Source: Candidatus Sumerlaeota bacterium (GTDB taxonomy: Bacteria > CG03 > SLGR01). From it: a stretch of 22,877 bases of DNA. The notes beneath the pieces were generated by a model that saw only the letters and a list, made by a program, of their open reading frames with translations, searched no databases and had not been told where the DNA came from. Position numbers and translations under genes: made by a program. The stretch spans positions 1-22,877 of the forward strand of contig SLGR01000227.1 of the NCBI GenBank assembly GCA_007136585.1, written 5' to 3'. This document shows positions 1 through 8,097 of the stretch, one piece after another (positions within the stretch are counted from its first letter, which is position 1; the number at the start of each line of letters is the position of its first letter).

Positions 1-1
1 A

Positions 2-82
2 GGGCTTGAGTGCAAGGACTGGTTCTTCTGTACGAAAAAACTTGACAAGGATAAGGTCCTTGAAAAGATACTGAAAAAATAA
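2..82 (+). CDS. C-terminal fragment of an unidentified protein (5' end outside window)
   Basis: An open frame runs from the left edge to a TAA at 80-82 and encodes the last 26 residues of a protein. The visible tail is Lys-rich (7 of its last 15 residues) and has two cysteines in an ECKDWFFC stretch. That is too little to assign a family. Its position directly before a strong terminator, with matching codon style (AAG, CTT, ATA), supports a real gene end. No function is proposed. Confidence 0.6.
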   Translation, partial: GLECKDWFFCTKKLDKDKVLEKILKK

Positions 83-118
83 GATAGGGTTAAATCCGGA
101 ACTTTCCTCCGGCACCTG

Positions 119-161
119 CCCGGGCAGGCGCTGCTTTACGCGCGCCGCCCGGGTTTTTTTT
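119..161 (+). terminator. Rho-independent terminator
   Basis: CCCGGGC (119-125) pairs with GCCCGGG (147-153). A further inner stem GGCGC/GCGCC (127-131 with 142-146) follows after a bulged A. The hairpin is followed immediately by eight T residues (154-161). It ends the gene whose stop is at 82 and insulates the next promoter. Confidence 0.9.
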
Positions 162-178
162 ATACTTTACCCGGGATA

Positions 179-206
179 TTGACATTACTTTATTCTTATC
201 TAAACT
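179..206 (+). promoter_or_regulatory. Sigma-70-type promoter for the Na/Pi cotransporter gene
   Basis: A perfect -35 TTGACA at 179-184 is followed by a 16-nt spacer and TAAACT at 201-206 (4/6 match to TATAAT). The predicted start near 213 gives a leader of about 25 nt that contains the AAAAGGA ribosome-binding site at 223-229. It sits just after the terminator, so the downstream gene has its own transcription unit. Confidence 0.65.
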
Positions 207-238
207 ATTAACCTGTTTTTAGAAAAGGATTTTATGAA

Positions 239-1906
239 ATGATAAAAGAATCTGTACTTACACTTGCAGGCGGTCTTGGGCTTTTTTTCTTCGGCATGCA
301 TATTATGTCGGACGGTATGAAGAAGTTTTCGGGCGAGCGTATGAAAAGGTTTCTCCACAGGGCTACCAAGCTTCCTGTTATGGGGGTCTCGGTGGGGGCG
401 CTTATTACAATGCTTTTTCAGTCATCAAGCGCCACGACCGTTATGGTGGTCGGGCTTGTAAACGCCGGGCTTCTTACTCTTGCCCAGTCAATATCCGTAA
501 TAATGGGAGCCAATATCGGAACCACTTTCACCGCCTGGATAATATCGGTGATGGGGGCTTTTGATATCTCCATATACGCGCTTCTCTCCGTAGGTGTGGG
601 GGTCTTTTTCTTTAAGACAGCAAAGACCCGTAAAACAAGGTTTGCCGGAGAGGTTCTCCTCGGGTTCGGGCTTCTCTTTACCGGGCTTTCCCTTATGGGT
701 GAGGCTGTCGGACCGTTACGGTCAAGCGGCCTTGTCAGGGATATATTCGTTTCTTTCAGCCGCAACCCCCTGCTGGGAGTGCTGGCCGGTCTTGTCTTTA
801 CGGTTCTGCTTCAGAGCTCAAGCGCCACAATGGCCCTGGTCCAGCTTCTGGCTTTCAGCGGAGTTATACCCTTTGAATCGGCGATTCCCATAATACTGGG
901 AGAAAATATCGGAACCACGCTGACGGCGCAGGTAGCCGCGCTGGGTTCAAACCTTTCCGCCAGGAGGGCCGCTATGTCCCACACTCTCTTTAACCTTATA
1001 GGGGTGGGGTATATGCTGGTCTTCGTGCGCCTTGGATGGTTCACGCGGTTCGTTGATTTTCTCCTCCCCGGGGAGGTTACGCAGTCCAGTATAATGTTCT
1101 ATATAGCTTTCTCGCATACGCTCTTTAATGTATTCAATACCGCGGTTTTTCTTCCTTTTATTAAATCCCTTGAACGGATGAGCCTCTGGCTTGTCCCAAA
1201 GAGAGAGGATGATATAGAGAAGGGGACAAAGTACCTGGACAGGCATCTTCTGGAGAGTCCCGCCGTGGCGCTTGACCAGGTGGTAAACGAGATGTGTTAT
1301 ATGCTGGGCCTTGCCGATAAATCCGTAAGGACCGCCTTCGGGGGGTTTGAGGGAGAGGGGTATAAAAAGGCAAAGAAAGTCGCCGGATACGAGGAGGCCA
1401 TAAACGGCCTGCAGTCCGATATAACACAGTTCATCGTTGAGCTTTCAGGGAGGGAACTTGCCGATGAGGAGATCGCCGAGATACCTGTTCTTATTCACGG
1501 AATAAATGATATAGAGCGCATAGGTGACCACGCGGAGAATATAATAGACCTTGCTGAAAGGATAGAAGGGCGCCGGCAGGAGTTCTCGGAACAGGCCGGA
1601 GAAGAACTGAATGAGATATGGGAAAAGATACTCTGTATGCTTGATACAACAATCTCGGCGTTGAGCGATGGGTCGTCCGGGAAAGCCGCCCGGGTACTTG
1701 AGATGGAAGAAGAGGTTAACAGGCTGCAGAAAGAGATAAAGGAAAATCATATTAAGAGACTCAACTCCGGGGTATGCGATACGGATACAGGCATAGTTTT
1801 TGTTTCCCTTATAGATAACCTTGAGAAGATAGGGGATCACCTGGCAAATATCGCAGAAGGCATTGAGAACCGTATGCGCTGGAGGTTTGAAAAAAACAGG
1901 AGATGA
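239..1906 (+). CDS. Na/Pi cotransporter family protein with C-terminal PhoU-like domain
   Basis: This is a 555-residue inner-membrane protein of the Na_Pi_cotrans (NptA/YjbB-like) family, expected to move phosphate with sodium. The N-terminal ~320 residues are strongly hydrophobic and contain the family's duplicated signature: QSSSATT at 61-67 and QSSSAT at 192-197. Each copy is followed by an NIGTT element (GANIGTT near 90, GENIGTT near 223). Residues ~340-550 are helical and charged and contain two IERIGDHAENI/LEKIGDHLANI repeats, as in PhoU domains that modulate phosphate transport. The ATG at 239 is chosen because AAAAGGA lies 9 nt upstream; an ATG at 234 stops after two codons. The gene has its own promoter and a 74-nt gap to hisS, so it is probably monocistronic. 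The family call is firm; the transport direction (uptake or efflux) is not visible. Confidence 0.92.
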   Translation: MIKESVLTLAGGLGLFFFGMHIMSDGMKKFSGERMKRFLHRATKLPVMGVSVGALITMLFQSSSATTVMVVGLVNAGLLTLAQSISVIMGANIGTTFTAWIISVMGAFDISIYALLSVGVGVFFFKTAKTRKTRFAGEVLLGFGLLFTGLSLMGEAVGPLRSSGLVRDIFVSFSRNPLLGVLAGLVFTVLLQSSSATMALVQLLAFSGVIPFESAIPIILGENIGTTLTAQVAALGSNLSARRAAMSHTLFNLIGVGYMLVFVRLGWFTRFVDFLLPGEVTQSSIMFYIAFSHTLFNVFNTAVFLPFIKSLERMSLWLVPKREDDIEKGTKYLDRHLLESPAVALDQVVNEMCYMLGLADKSVRTAFGGFEGEGYKKAKKVAGYEEAINGLQSDITQFIVELSGRELADEEIAEIPVLIHGINDIERIGDHAENIIDLAERIEGRRQEFSEQAGEELNEIWEKILCMLDTTISALSDGSSGKAARVLEMEEEVNRLQKEIKENHIKRLNSGVCDTDTGIVFVSLIDNLEKIGDHLANIAEGIENRMRWRFEKNRR

Positions 1907-1934
1907 GTAATCTTTATTATAATCCCCCGGGTTG

Positions 1935-1963
1935 TTGACACCTACCGGTAAAAGGTATAAAAT
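1935..1963 (+). promoter_or_regulatory. Sigma-70-type promoter for hisS-aspS-LysM operon
   Basis: TTGACA at 1935-1940 matches the -35 consensus exactly. A 17-nt spacer leads to TAAAAT at 1958-1963 (5/6); an overlapping TATAAA at 1956-1961 is an alternative. The predicted start lies around 1968-1970, only about 11-13 nt before the hisS ATG. Confidence 0.75.
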
Positions 1964-1980
1964 TATCTGACAAATTCCTT

Positions 1981-3225
1981 ATGGAGAAGATTAAAACAAT
2001 AAGGGGCGTCCGGGATATATGTTATCCCCGGTCGTCGGTATGGGATAAGATAGAAAAGATTTGTTCTTCTGTTTTAGAAGGGTACGCCTACAGGAGGATA
2101 CATATCCCCGTTATAGAGTTCACCTCCCTTTTTTCCCGGAGTATCGGGGAAGAGACCGATATAGTCTCCAAGGAGATGTACGCTTTCAAGGACAGGAAGG
2201 GGAGGGATATAGCTCTCAGACCCGAGGGTACGGCCGGGGTCGTCAGGGCGGTTATTGAGAATAACCTTCTCCAGGGAAGTTCAAGGGAGAAACTTTACTA
2301 CTCCGGGCCGATGTTCAGGTACGAGAGGCCCCAGGAGGGGCGGTACAGGCAGTTCTATCAGATAGGGTGCGAGGTTTTCGGGTCGCGTCAGCCTGAGACG
2401 GACGCGGAGACGGCCGCTGCCGCCCTTGAGATAGCCCGGAAATGCGGGGCCGGAGGGCTGGACCTCAGGGTAAACAGCGTGGGGTGCGATGAGTGCCGTC
2501 CGCCTTACAGGCGGAAAGTGGCGGATTTTCTTGCGGAAAACTCCGGTGAGCTCTGTGAGGACTGTATGCGGAGGAAAGATACAAATACTCTCAGGGTCCT
2601 TGACTGTAAGAAGAATAAATGCCGCAGTGTTTTTAAGAACATTCCCGTATTAAAGGAGAGCCTCTGCAGCCCGTGCGCGGAGTACTACTCGGATTACAGG
2701 AGTCTGCTTGAAGCCCTCGGCTGCTCATTCACCGAAGATACCGGACTTGTCAGGGGGCTTGACTATTACACGGGTCCTGTATTTGAATTGGAAGCTGATA
2801 AAGGCGGGGTCATAGCGGCCGGGGGAAGGTACGACGGGCTTGTAAAGAAGCTGGGCGGCCCGGATATCCCGGCCTGCGGGTGGGCTTTCGGCCTGGAGCG
2901 CCTGGAGTCGGCCTCGGATATAACCGCTTCAAGGCTCCCGGCGGTATACATTATGCTTATGCCCGGGGGGGATGCCGGCCTCTGCCGCTCGGCGGCGGCC
3001 GCGCTAAGGAAGTCGGGGGTCTCCGTGGAGGAGAATTACGAGGATATATCTCCCGGAAAGAAACTCAAGGACGCCGACAGAAAAGGGGCCGGCTGGGCCC
3101 TTTTCGTGGGTGAAGAGGAAACGGTTAAAGGGTTCTACAGCCTTAAGAACCTGATGACGGGAGAGCAGAGAAAGGTCCCCGGGGATGAGCTTGAGAAGGT
3201 TTCCCGGGAGTTTGCCTGCGAGTAA
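1981..3225 (+). CDS. hisS: Histidyl-tRNA synthetase
   Basis: This class II aminoacyl-tRNA synthetase charges tRNA-His in the cytoplasm. Its 414 residues fit the bacterial family. Visible motifs are RPEGTAG (80-86), motif 2 MFRYERPQEGRYRQF (111-125), the HisRS-specific LVRGLDYYTGP (256-266), GGRYDGL (281-287) and motif 3 GWAFGLERL (300-308). A cysteine-rich insertion (residues 169-232, e.g. CDEC, LCEDC, CSPC) resembles that of many Firmicutes-type HisRS. The start is fixed because the family's N-terminal RGxRD motif begins at residue 8. No Shine-Dalgarno precedes the ATG and the promoter is very close, so translation may be near-leaderless. aspS follows after 18 nt, the common hisS-aspS pairing. 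Confidence 0.97.
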   Translation: MEKIKTIRGVRDICYPRSSVWDKIEKICSSVLEGYAYRRIHIPVIEFTSLFSRSIGEETDIVSKEMYAFKDRKGRDIALRPEGTAGVVRAVIENNLLQGSSREKLYYSGPMFRYERPQEGRYRQFYQIGCEVFGSRQPETDAETAAAALEIARKCGAGGLDLRVNSVGCDECRPPYRRKVADFLAENSGELCEDCMRRKDTNTLRVLDCKKNKCRSVFKNIPVLKESLCSPCAEYYSDYRSLLEALGCSFTEDTGLVRGLDYYTGPVFELEADKGGVIAAGGRYDGLVKKLGGPDIPACGWAFGLERLESASDITASRLPAVYIMLMPGGDAGLCRSAAAALRKSGVSVEENYEDISPGKKLKDADRKGAGWALFVGEEETVKGFYSLKNLMTGEQRKVPGDELEKVSREFACE

Positions 3226-3243
3226 GGGAAAGAGAGTAAAAGG

Positions 3244-5028
3244 ATGCTTAAACCCACTGTCGGGTGCGGAAAACTCAGGGGCGGAAACGCGGGGGAAGAA
3301 GTTATTCTTGCCGGATGGGTCTCCAGCTGGAGAGACCACGGCGGTGTTGTATTCATAGACCTTCGCGACAGCGGAGGGGTTACGCAGGTTGTATTCGGAA
3401 GGTCCTCCTCCCCGGAGGATCCCGGGCAGGGGGAACTCCTTAAGAGGTCCCATTCTCTCCGTAACGAGTATGTGATAGCGGTAAGGGGAAGGGTGGAACG
3501 CAGGCCGGAAGGGACCGAGAACAGTAAGATACCTACCGGGGAGATAGAGGTGCTTGTACAGGAGTTAGAGGTGCTTAATACCTGCGCCGAGCTTCCCTTT
3601 GACCTTAAGAACCCCGGGGCGGTGGGGGAGGAGACGCTCCTTAAGTACAGGTACCTTGAGATGCGGACCGGAAAGTTAAGGGAAAACCTCATCTTCAAGC
3701 ACCGCCTTTTCCAGGAGACAAGGAATTTTTTCTCCGGGAAGGGGTTCTGCGAGATAGAGACGCCGTTTCTTACAAAATCCACCCCGGAGGGAGCGCGGGA
3801 TTTTCTTGTTCCATCCAGGATAAACCCTGGGAGTTTCTACGCTCTTCCGCAGTCCCCCCAGCTATTCAAGCAGATACTTATGGTTGGGGGTATGATGAGG
3901 TACTTCCAGATAGTAAAATGTTTCCGTGACGAGGATCTCCGGCAGGACCGCCAGCCGGAGTTTACCCAGCTTGACCTGGAGATGTCTTTCATAGACGAGA
4001 CAGATATAAAAAATATCCTTGAAGAGTATATGGGCGTCCTCTTTGAGCGGCTCCTCGGGGTAGAGTTGAAGCGCCCTTTCAGGTCCCTTGGATACAGCGA
4101 GTCTATGCTGAGGTTCGGCACGGATAAGCCCGATCTGCGGAACCCTCTGGAGATCAGGGATATAACTGAGATAGCTTCAAGAAGTTCATTTAAGGTATTT
4201 AAATCCGCGGCTGAGACAGGGGTTGTCCGGGGTGTGAAGGTTCCGGGCGCAGATAAGGTTTCTCTCTCCGATATAGACAGGCTTACGGGCGAGGTCGCCG
4301 AGCTGGGGGCAAAGGGGCTTGCCTGGATGAGGCATAAAGATGAGGGGCTCCACTCGCAGATAACCAAGTTCTTCTCCCCTGAGATACTGGATGAGATCCG
4401 GGAGACTTTTGAGACATCCCCGGGAGACCTTATCTTTTTTATAGCCGACTCCACGGATACAGCCTGCCGGTGTCTTTCGTATCTCAGGGATAAATTATAC
4501 CGTCCCGATCCGGGGAAATTTGAAATTTTGTGGGTTGAGGATTATCCTCTCTTTGAGAAGGATGACGAAGGGGGGTGGAAGCCTCTTCATCATCCTTTTA
4601 CGGCTCCCTGCCCGGAAGATATCCGGCTTCTTGACTCCGAACCGGGAAAGGTCAGAAGCAGGGCCTATGACCTTGTGCTTAACGGGTCTGAGATAGGGGG
4701 AGGGAGTATACGTATACACTCGGGGGAGCTGCAGAGCAGGATTTTTAATATAATAGGGATAACCCCGGAAGAGGCTGAGTCCAGGTTCGGGTTTCTTTTA
4801 AAGGCCCTTAAGTACGGGGCTCCACCTCACGGCGGGTTTGCTTTCGGGGTGGACCGTATGACGGCGGGGATGATGAACTTAAGTTCGATACGGGATGTTA
4901 TCCCGTTTCCCAAGACGCAGAAAGCGCACTCGCCTCTTACGGAGGCACCGTCTCCGGTGGACAGGAGACAGGTTTATGATTTAGGACTTGAAGTGAGAGT
5001 TCCGGAAAAACCGGAAAAAGGAGTTTGA
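3244..5028 (+). CDS. aspS: Aspartyl-tRNA synthetase, probably non-discriminating (Asp/Asn)
   Basis: This is a bacterial-type class II AspRS of 594 residues: an N-terminal OB-fold anticodon-binding domain, a catalytic core with a GAD insertion, and the C-terminal FGVDRMTAGMM motif 3 region. Other core signatures are PQSPQLFKQ and FRDEDLRQDRQPEFTQLD. In the anticodon domain the sequence reads WRDHGG (His32) and RRPEG (Gly90). These align with the His31/Gly83 pair described for the non-discriminating Pseudomonas aeruginosa enzyme, where E. coli has Leu30 and Lys81. The enzyme is therefore likely to make Asp-tRNA-Asn too, which GatCAB would amidate; no gat genes are in the window. The ATG at 3244 follows hisS by 18 nt and lies in the same operon. 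Confidence 0.97.
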   Translation: MLKPTVGCGKLRGGNAGEEVILAGWVSSWRDHGGVVFIDLRDSGGVTQVVFGRSSSPEDPGQGELLKRSHSLRNEYVIAVRGRVERRPEGTENSKIPTGEIEVLVQELEVLNTCAELPFDLKNPGAVGEETLLKYRYLEMRTGKLRENLIFKHRLFQETRNFFSGKGFCEIETPFLTKSTPEGARDFLVPSRINPGSFYALPQSPQLFKQILMVGGMMRYFQIVKCFRDEDLRQDRQPEFTQLDLEMSFIDETDIKNILEEYMGVLFERLLGVELKRPFRSLGYSESMLRFGTDKPDLRNPLEIRDITEIASRSSFKVFKSAAETGVVRGVKVPGADKVSLSDIDRLTGEVAELGAKGLAWMRHKDEGLHSQITKFFSPEILDEIRETFETSPGDLIFFIADSTDTACRCLSYLRDKLYRPDPGKFEILWVEDYPLFEKDDEGGWKPLHHPFTAPCPEDIRLLDSEPGKVRSRAYDLVLNGSEIGGGSIRIHSGELQSRIFNIIGITPEEAESRFGFLLKALKYGAPPHGGFAFGVDRMTAGMMNLSSIRDVIPFPKTQKAHSPLTEAPSPVDRRQVYDLGLEVRVPEKPEKGV

Positions 5029-5030
5029 AT

Positions 5031-5720
5031 ATGAATAAGTTTAAAGCGGTTATCTTTGTCGCGGCCGTAGGCATACTGGCTTCGGGATGTCCCAAGAGGG
5101 CCCCTGTTCCGGAAGCCGAAATCGGACGCCTTGAAGCTGAAAGGGCTATAGTGATAGCCCAGGCCGAGATAAACGAGGCCTCTGAACTTGGGGCTGACGT
5201 TTCTGAACCGGAGGGTCTGCTTGAGCAGGCGCGGGAGAACTTTGAGAGAGAAAGGTACAGACGGGCTTACGATGAGGCTATCCGGGCCGGAGATATGGCC
5301 AGGCGAATGAAAGATGAGCTCCTGGCAGAGGTGAGGAGCCGGGAGGATTCCGCCGCGGCGATTGAAAGGGCGGAGAACCTTATCGGGGAGGCCCGGGATC
5401 TGGGAGGGGATGTCTCGGAACCTTCCGAGTATCTTGAGCGGGCAAAGGAGCTCCATCAGGCCGAAGATTTTACAGCAGCCGTTGGAGAAGCCGATACCGC
5501 CGCGAATCTGGCCACGGCTCTCATAGCCTCACTCAGGGCCGAGAGGTACACCGTAGGCACCTGGGAGGCCGACCGCGACTGTCTCTGGAATATAGCCGGA
5601 AGAAGAAGGATATACAACGACCCCTGGAAGTGGAAGAGGATATACCAGGCCAACCGGGATAAGATAACCGACCCGGACCTCATATTCCCCGGGCAGGAGC
5701 TGGTTATACCCAGGGACTGA
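5031..5720 (+). CDS. Lipoprotein with two helical repeats and a C-terminal LysM domain
   Basis: This 229-residue protein has a lipoprotein signal peptide (lipobox LASGC, Cys20). Two helical repeats follow, at about 30-85 and 95-160. Each carries a near-identical core (ELGADVSEPEGLLEQA / DLGGDVSEPSEYLERA), reminiscent of DUF4398-like repeats. The C-terminal ~55 residues form a LysM-like module (YTVGTWEADRDCLWNIAG ... IYQANRD ... PDLIFPGQELVIP), which would bind peptidoglycan. It is expected to be anchored in the envelope, probably as an outer-membrane or periplasmic tether. The ATG at 5031 is preferred over a TTG at 5025 because AGGAG (5019-5023) is correctly spaced. The gene starts 2 nt after aspS, so an envelope protein is translationally linked to tRNA synthetases. 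Specific role unknown. Confidence 0.85.
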   Translation: MNKFKAVIFVAAVGILASGCPKRAPVPEAEIGRLEAERAIVIAQAEINEASELGADVSEPEGLLEQARENFERERYRRAYDEAIRAGDMARRMKDELLAEVRSREDSAAAIERAENLIGEARDLGGDVSEPSEYLERAKELHQAEDFTAAVGEADTAANLATALIASLRAERYTVGTWEADRDCLWNIAGRRRIYNDPWKWKRIYQANRDKITDPDLIFPGQELVIPRD

Positions 5721-5745
5721 GGCGAGAGAGTATCAGGAAATTTCT

Positions 5746-5773
5746 TTTACAAGGCCGTTCCGCGGAGTATTTG
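5746..5773 (+). promoter_or_regulatory. Candidate internal promoter before phoH
   Basis: TTTACA at 5746-5751 (5/6 to the -35 consensus), a 16-nt spacer and TATTTG at 5768-5773 (3/6) lie in the only sizeable gap (90 nt) of the large operon. The predicted start near 5780 would place the small hairpin at 5781-5794 at the 5' end of the transcript. This is weak and may simply be read-through sequence. Confidence 0.3.
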
Positions 5774-5780
5774 AGTTACA

Positions 5781-5794
5781 GGCGCTCCTGCGCC
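5781..5794 (+). other. Small hairpin upstream of phoH ribosome-binding site
   Basis: GGCGC (5781-5785) pairs with GCGCC (5790-5794) around a TCCT loop, directly abutting the putative phoH Shine-Dalgarno GGGAG (5795-5799). There is no T tract, so it is not a terminator. A role in mRNA stability or in setting access to the ribosome-binding site is possible but unproven. Confidence 0.35.
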
Positions 5795-5810
5795 GGGAGT
5801 TATATTTTCC

Positions 5811-6740
5811 GTGACTCCCGATAAAGGTCTTTTTAAGAAAAAAATCCATATTCCGTCCATAAAGAAGGCCCTGGCGGCTTTCGGGCAGTTTGACTCAAAC
5901 CTCAGAAGGCTTGAGAAAAACAACAAGGTCCGGATACAGGCGCGGGGAAATACCGCTACGGTTACGGGAAGCCGAAGCGGGGTAGAGGAGACCGTCAGGG
6001 AACTGGAGAGGCTCAGCCGGGAGGGAGATACCGGTCCCGGGGAATCCCCCGCGGCTCCGGGAGAGTTTCTCAGGACCCCCACGGGGAAACCCATAAAACC
6101 TCTCAGCCCAAGGCAGAAGGATTACGTAAGGTTTATGGAAGAGAAGGACCTTACGGTAGCGATAGGTCCCGCAGGGACGGGGAAGACCTTCCTGGCCTGC
6201 GCCGAAGCCGTAAAGATGCTAAGAAGGCGGGAGATAGAAAGGGTCATACTTACAAGGCCCATCGTGGAGGCGGGAGAAAGGCTCGGGTACCTTCCCGGGG
6301 ATCTTCAGGAGAAGATAAACCCGTACCTCAGGCCACTTTATGACGCATTTTACACGCTTATGGGTCCTGAACGGTTCCATAAGTATGCCAGGGACGATAT
6401 CATAGAACTCGTTCCTCTGGCCTATATGCGGGGGCGGACCCTGGACGACGCGATGATCATACTGGATGAGGCCCAGAACACCTCATCCGGTCAGATGCAG
6501 ATGTTCCTGACCCGGATAGGGTTCAACTCCAAGGCGGTCATAACGGGTGATGTTACCCAGATAGACCTGGAGCAGAGGCAGGTAAGCGGCCTTGTGGAGA
6601 TCCAGGAGATATTAAAAGGGTTAGACGGGGTAGAGTTTGTTTATTTTAACAGGGAAGACGTGGTGCGCCACCAGCTGGTGAAAAGGATTGTAGATGCCTA
6701 TAATAAGTTTAAGAAAAATAAAGCCTCCGCGAAAAAATAG
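5811..6740 (+). CDS. phoH: PhoH-like ATPase
   Basis: This 309-residue P-loop NTPase of the PhoH (PhoL/YbeZ) family is cytoplasmic and associated with RNA and ribosome metabolism. Residues ~1-75 form a small alpha/beta N-terminal region (KH-like in the family). The ATPase core has Walker A GPAGTGKT (119-126), Walker B MIILDEAQN (215-223), and a downstream TGDVTQID motif typical of PhoH. A GTG at 5811 is the start used, with GGGAG 11 nt upstream; the spacing is slightly long. phoH next to ybeY is a widespread pairing, and the family partner YbeZ physically works with YbeY in E. coli. The 3' end overlaps the next gene by 47 nt. Confidence 0.95.
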   Translation: MTPDKGLFKKKIHIPSIKKALAAFGQFDSNLRRLEKNNKVRIQARGNTATVTGSRSGVEETVRELERLSREGDTGPGESPAAPGEFLRTPTGKPIKPLSPRQKDYVRFMEEKDLTVAIGPAGTGKTFLACAEAVKMLRRREIERVILTRPIVEAGERLGYLPGDLQEKINPYLRPLYDAFYTLMGPERFHKYARDDIIELVPLAYMRGRTLDDAMIILDEAQNTSSGQMQMFLTRIGFNSKAVITGDVTQIDLEQRQVSGLVEIQEILKGLDGVEFVYFNREDVVRHQLVKRIVDAYNKFKKNKASAKK

Positions 6741-8097
6741 CCTTATAACCTGGCTTGCCGTTCTTCTGGGGGGAGCGACACTGCTTACTATGCTCTCGTA
6801 TCACGGGTTCACCCTGAAGACCGCGGCCGGCGTTCTGATTTTTATAGGGAGCGTCTTTTTACTGGTTTATTTTTTTCTCAGGACATTTCACCCGCGTGTA
6901 TTAAGTGAGCCGGTAAAGATACTGGCGGTGGAATCAGTCGTCCTTATGATGCTACTTATAGGTATACTCATAGAGAATACGCCCGGGATACCGTCTTATT
7001 TTCTCCCGGCCGGGGGCGCGGGTATACTTCTTACGGTTCTTATCTCGCCGGTTATGGCGGGGATAGGCATATTTGTCACCGCCATATTCGCCGGAACTCT
7101 GGGCGGGCTTTCCCTGAGTAGTTTTTACGTTGCCGCCGCGGGCGGTATGGCCGCGGTTTTCTCCTCTCTTAACGTAAGGAACAGGAACGATCTCAATAAA
7201 AGCGGGCTTTACATACTTACCGCAAATATAATGACCGTTTCCGCCCTGGATATGATAGGGGGGCAGTCCCTGGTCCCGGTAGGGGTAAACGTAGCCTGGG
7301 GCGCGGGTAACGCCCTGATATCGGTTGTCATAGCAAGCGGGCTTCTTCCCATAATGGAGAACCTTTTCGGGATAACCACTAATATAAGGCTTCTTGAATT
7401 AGGAGATTTTAATCAGCCCCTTCTTAAGCGCCTGATGCTGGAGGCGCCGGGAAGTTACCACCACTCGCTTATGGTGGGAAACCTGGCTGAGAACGCCTGC
7501 GAGCGTATAGAAGCCAACGCTCTTCTTGCCAGGGTCGGGGCCTATTACCACGATATAGGGAAACTTAAGAACCCTCAGTATTTTGTGGAGAACCAGCTGC
7601 ATATGAAAGACAGTCATAAGAACCTTAAACCCAATATCAGCGCCCTGATACTAAAGCGGCATGTCAAGGACGGACTGGCCCTGGCCGAGGAATACAAGAT
7701 AGACCGGGTTGTAAGGGATATGGTTGCCGAGCATCACGGGAAGACCCTTATAGAGTATTTCTACAAGAAGGTTACGGAAGAGGATCTCGGGGAGGATGTT
7801 CTTGATGAGAAGGAATACCGGTACCCGGGTCCCCGCCCCAAGTCCAAGGAGTCGGGTGTACTGATGCTGGCCGACTCGGCGGAGGCTGCCTGCCGTGCTC
7901 TGGCCGAACCCACATACTCCAGGATATCTGCGGTTGTGACAAAAGTCATAAACAATAAGTTCATAGACGGACAGCTGAATAACTGCGACCTGACCCTTGC
8001 CAGCCTTGAGGTTATACAGGAGAGTTTTATAAACACGCTGGCCGCCATCTATCACTCAAGAATTGAGTACCCGGAAGATAAAGAGGAAAACAGTTAA
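6694..8097 (+). CDS. Membrane-anchored HD-domain phosphohydrolase (PgpH-type 7TM-HD, lacking the extracellular domain)
   Basis: This 467-residue protein has an N-terminal half of 5-7 hydrophobic segments (about 15-220), then a cytoplasmic HD domain. The metal-binding residues are visible: the His256-His257 pair in SYHHSL, His286-Asp287 in YYHDIGK, and His347-His348 in EHHGK. This matches the 7TM-HD proteins whose best-known member, Listeria PgpH, hydrolyses c-di-AMP. The large extracellular 7TMR-HDED domain usually found between the first membrane helix and the rest is absent: residue 220 is reached with membrane segments only. The ATG at 6694 has AGGA at 6684-6687 and overlaps phoH by 47 nt; no other good start lies before the first helix. 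c-di-AMP is the likely substrate by family, but this is not proven. Confidence 0.88.
   Translation: MPIISLRKIKPPRKNSLITWLAVLLGGATLLTMLSYHGFTLKTAAGVLIFIGSVFLLVYFFLRTFHPRVLSEPVKILAVESVVLMMLLIGILIENTPGIPSYFLPAGGAGILLTVLISPVMAGIGIFVTAIFAGTLGGLSLSSFYVAAAGGMAAVFSSLNVRNRNDLNKSGLYILTANIMTVSALDMIGGQSLVPVGVNVAWGAGNALISVVIASGLLPIMENLFGITTNIRLLELGDFNQPLLKRLMLEAPGSYHHSLMVGNLAENACERIEANALLARVGAYYHDIGKLKNPQYFVENQLHMKDSHKNLKPNISALILKRHVKDGLALAEEYKIDRVVRDMVAEHHGKTLIEYFYKKVTEEDLGEDVLDEKEYRYPGPRPKSKESGVLMLADSAEAACRALAEPTYSRISAVVTKVINNKFIDGQLNNCDLTLASLEVIQESFINTLAAIYHSRIEYPEDKEENS

Noticed and set aside
3135-3782. 215-codon minus-strand open frame opposite aspS
   Set aside because: Antisense to the conserved AspRS anticodon domain; Ser/Pro/Leu-rich with no motif.
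5758-5765. CCGCGG-type palindrome in the phoH upstream gap as an operator
   Set aside because: Short GC palindromes are common in this GC-rich sequence, with no second copy to support regulation.
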